28,929 nt of DNA, taken from the NCBI RefSeq assembly GCF_001949145.1, contig NW_019091499.1, positions 448,794-477,722 of the forward strand. Direction: 5' to 3'. This DNA is from Acanthaster planci (taxonomy: Eukaryota; Echinodermata; Asteroidea; Valvatida; Acanthasteridae). The notes beneath the pieces were generated by a model. That model made no database searches. It had not been told where the DNA came from and saw nothing but the letters and a program-made list of their open reading frames with translations. The position numbers and the translations under genes were made by a program. Every line of letters begins with the position of its first letter. Within the stretch, counting starts at the first letter, position 1. Below, one piece after another: positions 1-11,142 of the stretch.

Positions 1-371
1 CCAATGAATTTTTGAGAAATTTTCATCAGAAGCAGACCACCCCCAAAATGAAGAAAATATCCCTGTCCAGAAAAGTAGCCATTTTGAAAAACCATCCCTC
101 TGCAAAATGGCTCAAATAGTGCCACTTTCGGACCAGATTGCATCCAAACTGCTCAGAATTTGAAGCCCCGAGTCCGGCCCAGAGATTCAGTGTCAGATTT
201 CTTCAATTCCCCGGTTCCATGGCTCTCAGGATCCTCTAATGTAGAATATTTCGAGTGTACAACTTTTTTTAATGAGCTCAGCGGACATATTTCTGGCCTA
301 AATACGAGGGTGCACCCTTCTGGCTGGCGAAGTACACGGCCGTACACGGCCATAAACGTTGTAACCGCATT

Positions 372-514
372 AGCGCCATTTGAGCAAGCAAAACGCCTAC
401 GCAATGCACATTAATGCAAAGGCGCAGGCGCCGCGGCAGGCACATACACCTGGTGCGCCTGCGCCTACGCATTACCGTGAAGCGCGCAGGCGCATTGCTT
501 GCTCAAATGGCGCT
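372..514. mobile_element. GC-rich inverted-repeat element (MITE-like)
   Basis: Arms 372-391 and 495-514 are perfect 20-base reverse complements (AGCGCCATTTGAGCAAGCAA), and weaker pairing continues on both sides of each arm. The interior is rich in GCGCC/GGCGC words and is itself partly self-complementary, so the whole unit could fold into a long hairpin. The base composition contrasts with the AT-rich flanks. There is no coding capacity. A non-autonomous DNA transposon relic is likely. Confidence 0.6.
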
Positions 515-1166
515 CATGGCAATTACACCTTTTGGGCAGAGTTATCTATCTGCGCCATCGGCGCTATACGATCCTTGGTAAGCACGTAGTTTCTCAACAG
601 CGATTTTGACATTGAAAATCAATGATTCGACCTGTTTGGATGACGCATTATTATTTGTTGTATTCAGCAAAGTCGCACAATGACTACACGGGCATAGATG
701 CATCACCCCTTCCTGTTAACTCTCTCTGAGGGCTCTTCATATCTTGTAATAGTGGCACAATGAAAAAATACCTAAAACACGCATGGGCGTCTTGTTCCAT
801 GACGCAAAACATTTATGATAATAATTCACTTTTTAAAATCCCACTTTTAGTTTCTATATTATCAAAATGTGTTGGCCAAATTGAGGTGATATATTGGCCT
901 ATATTTTGTGGAACATTTGAAATTTGTATTGAAATCATTAAACCGGGTCGTATTGCTCTCTCGTTTTGGGGAAAGGGGCTAAAACCCTGCCCATGGAAGC
1001 ATATATATACAGGCCTACTTGCATCTTTTTCGGTAATTTTAAAATTTTCAGAAGCGACTTTTTAGCAGTTGGAGATTCATGAAATTACTTTTTTTGGTGG
1101 GACTATACTTAACGGCTATGGCAGCTGATCAGAAAAAAAATCTGAAAAACAAATAAAACCACTTAC
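515..1166. other. Noncoding stretch
   Basis: AT-rich sequence with no supported gene. The plus-strand ORF at 760-1065 has no splice or composition support. One AGGCCTAC word occurs near 1011. Confidence 0.5.
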
Positions 1167-1214
1167 CTCGTATTCACCCCCGTTACAAAATACGATTACG
1201 TGATGCTGATTGCA
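1167..1214 (-). CDS. Possible isolated exon of an unidentified gene
   Basis: A 48-base segment with a good acceptor (GGATTTTTTGTTCACTTCCAG) and a strong donor (GAG|GTAAGTGG). Only one of three frames is open: CNQHHVIVFCNGGEYE, phase 0 at both ends. The C-x8-C-NGG pattern suggests part of a small disulfide-rich extracellular module, but it differs in spacing and phase from the main cluster. Neighbouring exons were not found within the window. Confidence 0.3.
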
Positions 1215-3590
1215 CTGGAAGTGAACAAAAAATCCAGCGGTGGACCGTTTTTAGTAATCCCATTCACGCAACACGGTGCTTCGCAGAGAAAAACTACACA
1301 GCTCGCAAGACCACAAGACTGCCTACACAGCGGGCCTCCACTCGATAATGACCATCGGCTCGTATCTGGGAAGTGCGCAATTACCATTTGCTTTTGTAGC
1401 TCTCGTGCAGACTGAATCGGGTTGACTTTGAGAACCGGATTACAGATATGTGTATGTCGAGAAACCTGCTTCCTGGATGACAGCCTGGCATGGTTTCGTT
1501 TCTCGGTTAAGGACAATACTTAAGGCTAGTTTATGATGAGGAACTCGGTGACCGGTTCATTTTAGGCCCATCTGATGTGTATTGTGATGCACCCCATTAA
1601 AATGTCTGGCAATAAACTTCTGACAAAATTTGAATTTCAGTGTTAAAATCCAGTAATTTGCCCTCGGTTACGCACTTATTAATCACCTTTTTGAAGTTTT
1701 TTGTGTAAAACAGTAATGGTATTTTTACACGATTCAGTCCTAAGGTCCTCAATTTTGTTGCAAGGCTATACTAGTGTTAGACATAGAATATTTTCAGCAC
1801 TGACTGGAAACGTATTTCTCGCAAAACTGTGTCAATCGACCAAATGAGCGAGCACTCTACGGTAACTAGAGGCTACCCTAAGGAGTTACATGAGTACTGG
1901 CTCTTCAACCTGCCGCTCTTTTTCTACTAGCCTATATGTCCAAACTCTGCAGTTACTGTATTTTGTAAACCGAACAGCATCAACTCAGACAGGGATTTAA
2001 CAATGAAGGCTTATTGCTGGCCGACCAGATCTGATCTTGACCAACTGACCAGCTGCAGGTGGATCACATGCAAGCATGCAACGGATCCCCCTAACCATAC
2101 TGTGAACCGATCAATCAACCATTAGAAATTTCGCAGGTGTGATAGGCAAAGAAAGTAATATCATGCTTACCAAAACGAAACTGGTACTAACCTACTGACC
2201 CAAGACGAAACAAGCAACTGTATTACTGCAACAAAAGGTTCATTCGTTTAAAAGTCGTTAATTTTACAAAAATACTTTCATCTCCAGCTAATATCGGTAT
2301 TAGATTGCACAAGCCACTTCAAGTCTGTCACATAATCACAGGGTGAAACAGAGGGAAAATCATCGGTCTTTTTTTGCATAATGGTTACTAAGAAATAATT
2401 GTTGATGTTCCACGACAGTTGTGGATTGAGAGGGGGTGTGTCTTTGTGCTCGAAAAGCCCTTACCTGTTCAATATTTGAGATACCTTCGTTTCTCCAATT
2501 CTTCCGCTGCTCTCGACGTTAAATTGACGATCTTGAAAATCCAAAAATTCTCACTGAAAATTAATATATCACAATTGCATGTTCGCGTTTGCCTGAGGAC
2601 GTCCCTTCCATTCTTTGCCAATCCCCGAATAAATTCCTACATTCGTCACTAAACGACTTAACTGGCTTTTATGCTTATTGAAATCTGTCACCTACTGCAT
2701 CGAATCATGTTCAGAAACGAAAAGGTTCAGGAGTAATTCGGCTGAAATTTGGCGTAACGAGTGGATCCAATCCCTTGATTGGAGCTGGAGCAGTCATTGC
2801 ACAGAGCACATTTAAACAATAAAGGCGCCTGCACATGCGCGTCATTACTTGCACCAAGCTTTGCCTATAGCAGTGCACACGTGTGCTATGTTAATGATGT
2901 CAATATTTGCGCCCGTGAAAGTGAAACGCATGAACGCATTGGGTACGCATCGCATCAAAAACAAAACAAAACAAAACAACCCCCAACCCCCCCCCCCCCA
3001 AAAAAAACGTACATATTGAATTAGGCCTCAAGAACAGAAGAATCAACCATTCCATATATCGCGTGGGACGTTCAGACTGTAAACATTTGCGTTGATCACG
3101 ACAGCAGGTAACCCACAATACTTTGCGCGTCCATAACGCCGACGTACTTTCCTTCACAAAAATTGGTGAAAATGCATTTTGCACTTCCCAGCGCCCGCAC
3201 AGGGAGCTGCGTAAGCAGCTTTTCATCTTTACATCAGCATCTTTGCACTTCGTGCCCGTTAATTAAAAACGAAAGACGATTGCTGAGGATTGCCACACAC
3301 AATCCGGCGCAGAATATCTACCATTGGACTAACAAGCAATACAACCTCGAATCGTCTGGAGACCGCACACAGAAATAATTCATAGCCCCATCAATCACTT
3401 AAATTTGTGGAATTGGTTAAAAAAAATTGTAGCCATCCATAAACAAAGGTGCCAAATGAATGTAAACAGATGCAACTGAAAGAAATGTTCTTCTATATAA
3501 TGACTGATAAAGTCACCCAAACGGTTGTTACATTATACTAAGATGGGCTTGAGGCTTGCAACAACCATCCCATGTCAGTTGCGTCGGGTG
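1215..3590. other. Intergenic or intron sequence downstream of unit V
   Basis: No supported gene. Donor-like GTAAG sites on the minus strand at about 2168 and 2466 lack convincing open exons. A homopolymer-rich spot (repeated AAAAC, then C and A runs) lies at 2958-3007. Confidence 0.5.
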
Positions 3591-4348
3591 TTAAACTGAC
3601 GTTGTGATAGTTGTCGTGGAAGCTGACCGTCTATCCGCTCGAACTAAAACTCGAAATAATTTCTCGCTAACTTCTTCACCCGCCATGGCAAGCCGTTCCA
3701 AGTCTCTCCGAGCTTCCTGTGCCGCACGACGTGGCGACAGACTCCTGAAGGCCCACAGGATCACCCCGCTCGTTATGGATGTGACCCCGACAATCCCAAC
3801 GGCCAGTGTGATCTGCTCAGCCAGGGACAACCTAGGGGGTGGTAAGGTGGGAATCTCCTCTGTCTTCGGCGGTATAAGCTCTTTGTCAATCAAGCTGCTT
3901 TGACCACGGAAACAATTTCTGGTCTTCTTGTTTAGACAGCTGGTCGTTGGAAGAGAAGGTAATGTTGGGATATCTACAGCCTTGCAGCCTCTGCATTTGA
4001 CCCCGTTCTGACGGGGAGTTACGAGACAGTAGGATGGCCCGGGAGGTGGGAGGGGACCCGGGGTTGTTCCTTTGCTTGGTTTCACCCCACCATCGTTTTC
4101 ATCATCGTCACCGTTGTCATCGTTTTCCCCATCGCTGTCAGAACTGGTCGCTGTACCTGCTGTTGTCGGCGCTGGCCGTTCAGTGGCCATTCCTCCGCTA
4201 TCGTTTCCATCATCGTCGTCTACCTCGTTTGACGTGCTGTCACCTTCTCCGATAACAACGACCGCAACATTCTCCTCGCTGCTCTTGCTCAGTAAAGTGT
4301 TTCCATTGGCGGTGAGTTCCTCGAGGCTTTCATCCACATGTTTTGCAC
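3591..4348 (-). CDS. Unit V terminal exon: acidic ectodomain, cysteine module, transmembrane helix, basic cytoplasmic tail
   Basis: The exon enters in phase 1 after AGAATTTGATCCACAG and, with exon 1, gives a 278-residue type I membrane protein. Protein residues 28-113 are Asp/Asn/Ser/Thr-rich with runs such as DDDDGNDSGG. A Pro/Gly linker follows (about 116-131), then Cys at 134, 145, 148, 164 and 172. The first four give C-x10-C-x2-C-x15-C, matching the modules of units III and IV, although the aromatic residues before the second Cys are absent (NGVKCRGC). A Pro-rich stalk (IPTLPPPRLS) precedes a single hydrophobic helix at about 204-227 (ITLAVGIVGVTSITSGVILW). The cytoplasmic tail is Arg-rich and may be helical (SPRRAAQEARRDLERLAMAG). 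No catalytic motif is seen. The first in-frame ATG in this exon lies well inside it, so a leader exon is needed. No consensus poly(A) signal is evident downstream. Confidence 0.7.
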
Positions 4349-4763
4349 CTGTGGATCAAATTCTACAATGATTAAAAATCAATGGCCGAAAGGGAGAAAT
4401 GATGGGGTTTAGCGTGCATGGACGAGATAGGGCATGCACTCACAGCCTGCTTGCCAATCACTTGTTGCAAAGGTAGACCTACGCATGATCTAAACCACAG
4501 ACAAGTGAGGGGTTTACTATCTTGGGCAGCAGCTGAACCCAATGTCGTCCTAGTTTCTCTCTTTGCTACCAATGGAGGTGTATGTGTGTTTGTTTCTGCA
4601 TTCAATTGGGGAACCTGAACAATAGAGGACAATAAAGTCCCCGATTGACAGAGGGTCCCCGATTGACAAATGTGTACAAAACATATCGGTGGTCTTCTGA
4701 AAAAGTTAAAGTACAAACAAAAGAGGAACAATAGGGGGTCCCCAGTTGCAGGCAAATACACAC

Positions 4764-4792
4764 TTGTGTGTGTGTGTGTTGGGGGGTGTGTG
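4764..4792. repeat. GT microsatellite with G run
   Basis: TTGTGTGTGTGTGTG is followed by TTGGGGGGTGTGTG. It lies in the unit V intron and is simple sequence. Confidence 0.7.
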
Positions 4793-5046
4793 AATGAAAC
4801 CCGTCAGGCGTAGTAGTTGAAGCACCTCAACATGCATATCCCTGACAGTATTGCCACAGGGTCACAAAATCTGATTTCCTCTATTTTAAACCACAGGAAA
4901 CGTTTCAAAGATGGCTACTTTTTAATCCTAACTTAAACAGTATAGATCTATGCTACTACTAAACGACTGCCTTTTTTTATTGGCCAAGGCTATGCTGGGG
5001 GAAATTGATTTAAGTAAAATCTGCGTACCAATGCTTAAGCATTTAC

Positions 5047-5125
5047 CTTCTGTACAACTGACTACCAAACATATCAAAAGAATGTGAAGCAGGTGTGACG
5101 TAGGCAGGCCACTGAGTAAAAACAT
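5047..5125 (-). CDS. Unit V exon 1: signal peptide
   Basis: The exon encodes 26 residues plus one base: MFLLSGLPTSHLLHILLICL followed by VVSCTE. The hydrophobic core at residues 11-23 is followed by a plausible cleavage site at VVS-C. The donor is CAGAAG|GTAAATG in phase 1. Joined to the exon at 4348 the split codon is Gly. The 5' side shows no TATA box. Phase and leader type match units I, II and III, which supports membership in the same family. Confidence 0.65.
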
Positions 5126-7930
5126 CCCGTTGGCTAAACTGCCTCCGTTTTGGCTAATGGTGGAGCTCTCCTGTTGCTATGCCGCCAGTCTTCTATGGGG
5201 TTAAGGAATGACAAAGGCCTGTGAAGTCTGGTGAGAGCAAGATGCAAGTGAGTTCAGTCCCTTACGGTCAGCCCAAATTCTGGAAGGACAAAAATCCCAA
5301 AAGAAGCACACGTCCCAGTTACAAGGCCCTTTAAATTTTCTTACACATGCCGTTTTGTGCTACTTCATTATAGTCCTCTTCTTTTTATGAAAACTATTTG
5401 GCAACCCTTTTCAGTTAAATGTATTGAAAAGTGTACTTTTAAATTAAGCGGTTAAAACTGCTTGTGCTTTTCCAGACATCTGTGGACGCTGTTGTTGTGA
5501 TGTCATGCAAACAGGCAGGCACTGTTCATTTCATAGTTTGTTTGAAATTAAAAAAAATAGCTTATTGAAAGCATCTCAGAGAAAGAGTTTAAATCGTTGC
5601 CAATATCGACACAAAAATGAGACACTAAAAATATTTTAAAAAGCATATTTAGGAGTATCCTGTCAATTTGAAAAATCGATGTCTGTTTGATCGTGAAAAG
5701 TATTACATTTGACCTTTGCATGATATAAATTATAAGACTATAAGGCCACGCACCTGTATGTCCAGGTTCGAGGTCGAAGAATGGAAAATTATATTTCTGA
5801 GAAACAATCCGCACCTTTTGTCCGTATTTCACAGAAAAAAATAGTGTCTGAACCAATCCGGAAGTGCTTTTGGTTTCATTTCCAGTTGATAAAAAAAGAA
5901 AAGAAAAACAAGCTTCCCCAAGTTTGTCGCTCTCTCCGCCCCTCAATCCTCCATGAGATACTCCACATTGAATTCTTACGGTCGGAACTGCGAAACTCAG
6001 TAGACAGACTCTTCGCGGGAGGGGGGGCGTAATGAATCCTTTGCCTATCACCCCCCCGTTTTGCTATGCACTGCCGAAATCCAAATCTAAAACAAATGAT
6101 CGACTTTGTTTTCTTTTTGCAACAACTCAGGCAAACCGGGAAGGCGTATAATACATGTAGGTTGTTCAAAAACTTACTCTAACCCAGCTCCAGCGGCCTA
6201 CTTCAGAAAAACACACAAAACGGCAACGTTTTGACAAGGTGTTCGATATTTCTTGGCATACGCCATGCGTCGCATACAACACAAAAATGATTCAAAACCG
6301 ACGAGTAAGTTGACCTTGTAGTAGGCCTGTGTCGTGCCAGCTTTGAATCTGTGATAAGAGGTACAACTGGTGGGTCCCAGCAACGTCTGAAGGGCGCCCC
6401 CTTTTGTTCCACTATGAATGCAGGAACCGTATTATTTTGTGATTACCTTATGGAGCTACACCCGCGTTTTTGCTTTCATCTTTTTCAAGAGAAGAAAAAA
6501 GGTCCTGAATCTCTTAATCTTCCCTTTTCTATGCCAACAAAATAAAACACATAAAAAATATGATTTTTGCTCCGCGTATTGCCACTTTTTTAATATTTAT
6601 TACAAACACACTAGATCGCTAACAACATTATCAGAATATTAAGAGCTTAGCTTCGTCCTAAAAGTAGAGTGCTGATGAATTTCTCCAAAGCCGCACTAAA
6701 CAAATGAACAGGCCTTGTGAAAAAGTTATTCAATTTGCAACCACACTGAAAAAATTTGCAATGAATTTTCTTTTAATATCTGTATAAATCCTTCATCAGT
6801 TATCTTCGGTCTCTCTCAAAACATGACAAAAGTTAGCACATTAAATGCTTAATTTATTTACAAAAACTGTTCTATTGTCCTATGAATTACCTTAATGGAC
6901 AAACTAAAAAATTACCTTCGCAAAAGCAATGTGCTGGTTGGAAGTTCTTTTACATGTCATGCCGAGCAATACAACAGCTAAATTTCCTACTGAAACGCAG
7001 CCCCGAAAACTTCGGACAGTACTTGGTATTTTAACAGGCTAAGTGTAAAAGTGGAAAACTCACTCTCCTTATAAAACCACTACCAAAGACGAGCCATAAA
7101 AACGAAAAACAAAATTCAAGTTGTCATACTACATGGCTCCTCGAAAGAGTAGAAATTGACTCCTTTTGAGTAGTTTTTATGAGGAACTCATTTACATTTA
7201 CTGGAATGAGTATTTGGAGTCCGCTATGAGAACCAACTACATGTACAACAGTGGCGTATTAAAGTCTGTGCTGGAAGTTGGGGGTGGGGTGGGGGATGGG
7301 GAAAGGTGACTTGCCTGGCCATGGAAATTTGAAAAGCGGAAGGGGGAGGGCGCTACACTATATTCACTATACAGGGGGCGTTTTTACGATAAAGATGTAC
7401 AATGTACATCCGTAATGTTTTTCAAATTCATGCACAATATTATCTTACATGAGAATGGAATATTTATGGCTTTTAAGATTGTTTTGCCTTTTTAGTGATA
7501 TTGCAAACATTGTAGCCTTTGGGTAATCTTACAAATTCTTCACAGTCCGGTTTTTTTTTTTTTTTTGCTTATCACAAAAAGGGGGATGATTCATTAGCCC
7601 ATCACCTGCACCTCAAAAAGTGTGTGTGGGTGGGTGTGTGGGGGAGGGGAATATATCCCCCACCCCCGGTATTTATGCCCATGCGTAACATGCGCCAGGG
7701 GGTTATTAATCCTGAATTCTCCAGCCGAAAACTTGCCATGCACCCCTTGGATCCATACTGGCAAGAGGATTCCTTCTCCATATGAATACAACATTCCATA
7801 TATTTTCCTATTAAAAACCTTGGAACAAAATTTCCTGTATATGACCACACATAGGTTCTCCTTTTCTCTGGTAGCTTTAAATAACGACCACACTCTAAGA
7901 CCTCATTGACAGGGATCTTGTACCGAATGA
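5126..7930. other. Intergenic stretch between units IV and V
   Basis: AT-rich, with several short chance ORFs on both strands. T, G and C homopolymer runs are at 7552-7566 and 7628-7668. No gene is supported. The unit V promoter should lie near its upper-left edge but shows no TATA box. Confidence 0.5.
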
Positions 7931-8190
7931 CCTCACAAATGGGCTAAATCCCCCCGGGGGTGGGGGTATGCACCCAAACACCCTTTTTTGGGGGGGCTAT
8001 TGGATCAACCCCCTCCCTTTCTCAGTGAGAAACAATTAAGGCGAATTGGAAAGTTGTAGTAAAATATATGAAAAAGCACTAAAAATGGAGACAAAATTTT
8101 TAAAGCCACATATGCGCCATTTTGAGGTAAGATTCAGCAGAGGTTTAATACAGGTAAATATTAAAGATACACATTGTCTCTTTTGTCTTT
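7931..8190. repeat. Diverged third copy of the duplicated repeat family
   Basis: Shows the same order of landmarks as 11205-11420: a C/G-rich block, GTGGGGGTATG, a T run followed by a G run, GGATCAACCCCCTCCC, GTGAGAAACAATTAAGG, then TTTTTAAAGCCACATATGCGCCATTTTGA and TAATACAGGTAAATATTAAAGATAC. It is much more diverged than the two tandem copies are from each other, so the sequence is an interspersed repeat family and not only a local duplication. Confidence 0.55.
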
Positions 8191-9480
8191 AAATGCCACA
8201 GCCAAGCAATTTTCTCCCACTCCGCAAATTTCCCGGTGCAAATTTACGCCAGTGGACCTCACTAAGGACAGCTTATTTCTGCTACTCGAGTGACAAGCGA
8301 CAATCAAACTGCCTTCAGTGTGGATGCACGTCACAATCATAATAGCGTCTTCCCGAATTCCGGAAATTCTGAATCAACTGTTCTAGTACCATTCGTTGTC
8401 TGTCACAGTACCCACTTCAATTTGACTCATGCAGTTTTCAACCATTTTGAAAAAGAGGAAAACACCCATCTAGTGCATCTCTATTCTCGACACGAATATT
8501 TCCAAAAATTACATAATACCCTACCTTTAGCGGAAGACAGTCTGTCTTTGAATGAAATCTCCACATAAAATACTCACAGCCCATCTCACGAAGTATTTAG
8601 ACACAAGTAAGAGTTACGACAATTTTTTGTGGGACCACACGACCTGTATCCTGACTTCAATTCTTCAGTTGTATTAAATTTTCCTGGGATGTTATACCTA
8701 CTGACTCACATCCGTTTGTTTCCGAACATGAAGCAATGCCCCGCTCTGCGTTGTCGTGCCTTTTTGCAAATTCTATGTATAGACATCGCTCTATGACAGG
8801 TGCATGTGACGTGAACTACACTGAATGCAGAAACTTGGCTCGGCTCAACCGTACCGCTCTTTAAAGGCACTGGGATGGGCAATGCCCCTACAACAATTTT
8901 GTCACGGAAGTAGAGGCTTTGTGGGTAACTTTACAACATTAGCACAGTGCATTCTGTGCCCACTGTCTCATGGCGCAAGCAGAAGCGTACCGTACCGCAC
9001 TAAGTTATTGTTGAGAAGTAAGACCACTTCTATGCAACGAGGATTCGAAAACAAAAATACGTCAAGCAGCACGGTTAAATCAGGTCATCCTATACCCGCA
9101 AGGGCAATGGGTTGGGGAGGGGGCTGGCGGAAGTCCTTCCCGGCTTTTAAGCCCAGACGCAGGGCGTTCTACTCTCACGAATTGTTACCAACAACATGTA
9201 CAGAACGTTCCACCGCAACTTTCGAGGACACGTCCAAAATATTTGGCACCGCAAAAAAAACAAATAATAAATAAGAATAAAAAAAATCAGCTCTGTTGTA
9301 ACCATCCGCTGTAGAAGAGTGATGAGCACCGGGACTTACAGTAGGATGACTGTACACACAAACGCGTGCGTGTGAGAGATGCCACAACGCATTTCACTGT
9401 TCATGGCACGTGTAACATTATTCAGTAAATGTGTAGCTTTCTATTATTTAGTATATTTGTATCATATTTCTCTTTGGTAA
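8191..9480. other. Intergenic stretch downstream of unit IV
   Basis: Contains a 149-codon plus-strand ORF (8825-9274) with no recognisable domain and no splice context. I see no supported gene. Confidence 0.45.
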
Positions 9481-9486
9481 TTTATT
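9481..9486 (-). terminator. Poly(A) signal of unit IV
   Basis: AATAAA on the minus strand about 200 bases downstream of the unit IV stop at 9684, in an AT-rich stretch. Confidence 0.5.
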
Positions 9487-9683
9487 TCTTAAGTGCATTT
9501 TACAAATATATAAAACATCACTGTTAACAGAAATCTGGTATAATAATGAAATTGCGTATTGATTGAAAGTTATCTAAAACGAATAAGAAAATATTCAAAC
9601 TATTGAGGATGTCATTTGCTATTCACAGCTGACCATATCCATTTGTCTTTGAAATACAGTAATGAGTGACTGGTTGCTGTATT

Positions 9684-9928
9684 CTAATTAGGTCTTTGCT
9701 GTTCTCTGGGGATACCCCGAGACTGGTCACAATGCTGAGCAACGATGTCTGGCAGAGCGGATGGAATTATTGGGGGTTTCTTGCCTTCTGGACAGCTGCA
9801 GTTGGAGTACGTGCCTGCAGAACCGGGGATGCACAAGCGGTCCAAGGGTGGGAAGACGGTGCGAGAAACGGGCGCATGGGTGGAGGGCGGTAGAGTGGTG
9901 ATGCCCGGTTCAGGTATGCAGATCGGAT
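9684..9928 (-). CDS. Unit IV terminal exon: Pro/Thr linker and half-EGF-like motif
   Basis: The exon enters in phase 1 after CTCTAATCACTCAAACAG and encodes 80 residues to TAG. It begins PICIPEPGITTLPPSTHAP (Cys-x-Pro linker plus a short Pro/Thr stretch). FPPLDRLCIP then GTYSNCSCPEGKKPPII follow, and the last 20 residues are polar with one more Cys. FPPLxRxCIP and the C-x-CP...PPxI pattern match the end of the unit III terminal exon, so the two exons are paralogous. The mucin-like region is about 20 residues here against about 240 in unit III. No membrane segment is present, so a secreted product is likely if a leader exists. Confidence 0.68.
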
Positions 9929-10282
9929 CTGTTTGAGTGATTAGAGTACAAGTTACTACAAACCAAAAAACTTCGCTGAAATAATTCGTCCGAGTCGTAG
10001 GAGAGGCATTAAGCTTTATGTGCATCAATCTGATTAAAACTGTTTAGTTGTGTGTTCTTCCAAACTTTCCATTAATTCTTTCAACTTTTTACACAGCTGT
10101 TATATTAAATTGGGCACACGTTCTACGGATGTAGGGGTTCTGTTCAGAAATGTGGACCTAAAAGATAGCATGTACAACGAAACTATTTGTCCGCCCACTT
10201 GATGAAAAAAATGTAAACAATAAGCCATTTCCGAGTTTAATTTGAATACAATCTGGTATACTGAGTTATCTGATTGCACATA

Positions 10283-10520
10283 AACATAACAATTTGAATT
10301 CCCCAGACTAAAGACACTGTTGCTATACCTCGTGATTCGGGGTAAGCTTTAGCTAAGCGACCACCATCTCTGGAATGGGCTGGTTCCTTCGTGCCCTTCT
10401 TTTCCATTGAGAACAGTGTATTGTTGCAAGGCGTCTCTTATGTAACTAAGGAAAACCTTGCCCCGAATCACGAGGTATAGCAACTGTGGCCTTAGTATGG
10501 AGAATTCCAATTGTTATGTT
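10283..10520. mobile_element. Foldback element with 60-bp inverted arms
   Basis: Arms 10283-10342 and 10461-10520 are reverse complements at about 54 of 60 positions. The innermost 24 bases (GTTGCTATACCTCGTGATTC then GGGG) are identical. Partial pairing continues about 14 bases inward. The central spacer is about 118 bases and has no ORF of interest. I saw no clear target-site duplication. It lies in the last intron of unit IV. Confidence 0.7.
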
Positions 10521-11022
10521 CACGTAAATTTAAAGAACTCAATGAAGGGTGCCAGATTTTATTCAACTTTAACTCGCAAAAGGCTTATACCACATGTGGA
10601 CAGCCTTGGCCACGGTGATCGCATATATTCCTACGGGCAGTTTCAACCACGTGCTAAAGCTGCATGCTTGACTAGTTTATCTTGAATATGTAGATTACCA
10701 TCGCAACACTGTGCACATCACCATCACAACACACCATAGGTCCAACACGATCATGACATCACAGGAAAAAGGTCTATAGTGCCAACTTCACGCTTTGGAA
10801 CCAAAATGGCTGTTCATTATGTATGCAGCATAACGTGCAGCTATGGTGTGCTCACTGTCAATGTACACTGAGCATAATCCATGCACCTTTCTAGTTCCAA
10901 CAATTAAGATTGTCGCAGCTCTCTCTATAAACAGCTCTGTTGAAGGGGGAGTGGTCAACCGCAGGTGCGTGACGCCATCCCCGACTTTAGAGGCGTAGCC
11001 CTCTCCATGGGATAATACTTAC

Positions 11023-11140
11023 TTAGAGACATTGGGTTCTTTTTACAATTCCCCCGCTCGGTCCATGTAGCATTGTTTCTCTCTATGGAACAAGGACTGC
11101 AGTACCATCGATACTGTGTGCCTTCCAACCCACAATGGTG
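11023..11140 (-). CDS. Unit IV exon: second cysteine module, 5' end lost at an N
   Basis: Thirty-nine codons are readable, ending at TCT-CTA-A|GTAAGTATT, a perfect donor in phase 1. Cys at readable positions 3, 14, 17 and 32 give C-x10-C-x2-C-x14-C, with core CGLEGTQYRWYCSPC, the closest paralogue of unit III exon 3. An N-glycosylation site (NNAT) lies between the third and fourth Cys. The 5' edge cannot be placed: an N stands at 11141 and tandem-repeat sequence begins directly beyond it, so the acceptor and about 10-15 coding bases seem to be missing. The nearest AG choices are out of frame or lack a pyrimidine tract. Assembly error or a real insertion are both possible. Confidence 0.65.
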
Positions 11141-11142
11141 NC

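Noticed and set aside
2460-2585. Minus-strand segment between a TTTTCAG acceptor and a CAG|GTAAGG donor
   Set aside because: The only long frame hits a stop just before the donor and does not match the phase pattern of the cluster.
3604-4371. Plus-strand ORFs opposite the unit V terminal exon
   Set aside because: They mirror the acidic and Ser-rich coding strand, have no domain, and the minus strand has coherent domain order and splice sites.
5755-5785. GGTTCGAGGTCG resembling a tRNA T-arm
   Set aside because: No acceptor stem, D-arm or anticodon arm could be placed around it.
8825-9274. 149-codon plus-strand ORF
   Set aside because: No recognisable motif. It begins and ends in repeat-like, homopolymer-bearing sequence.
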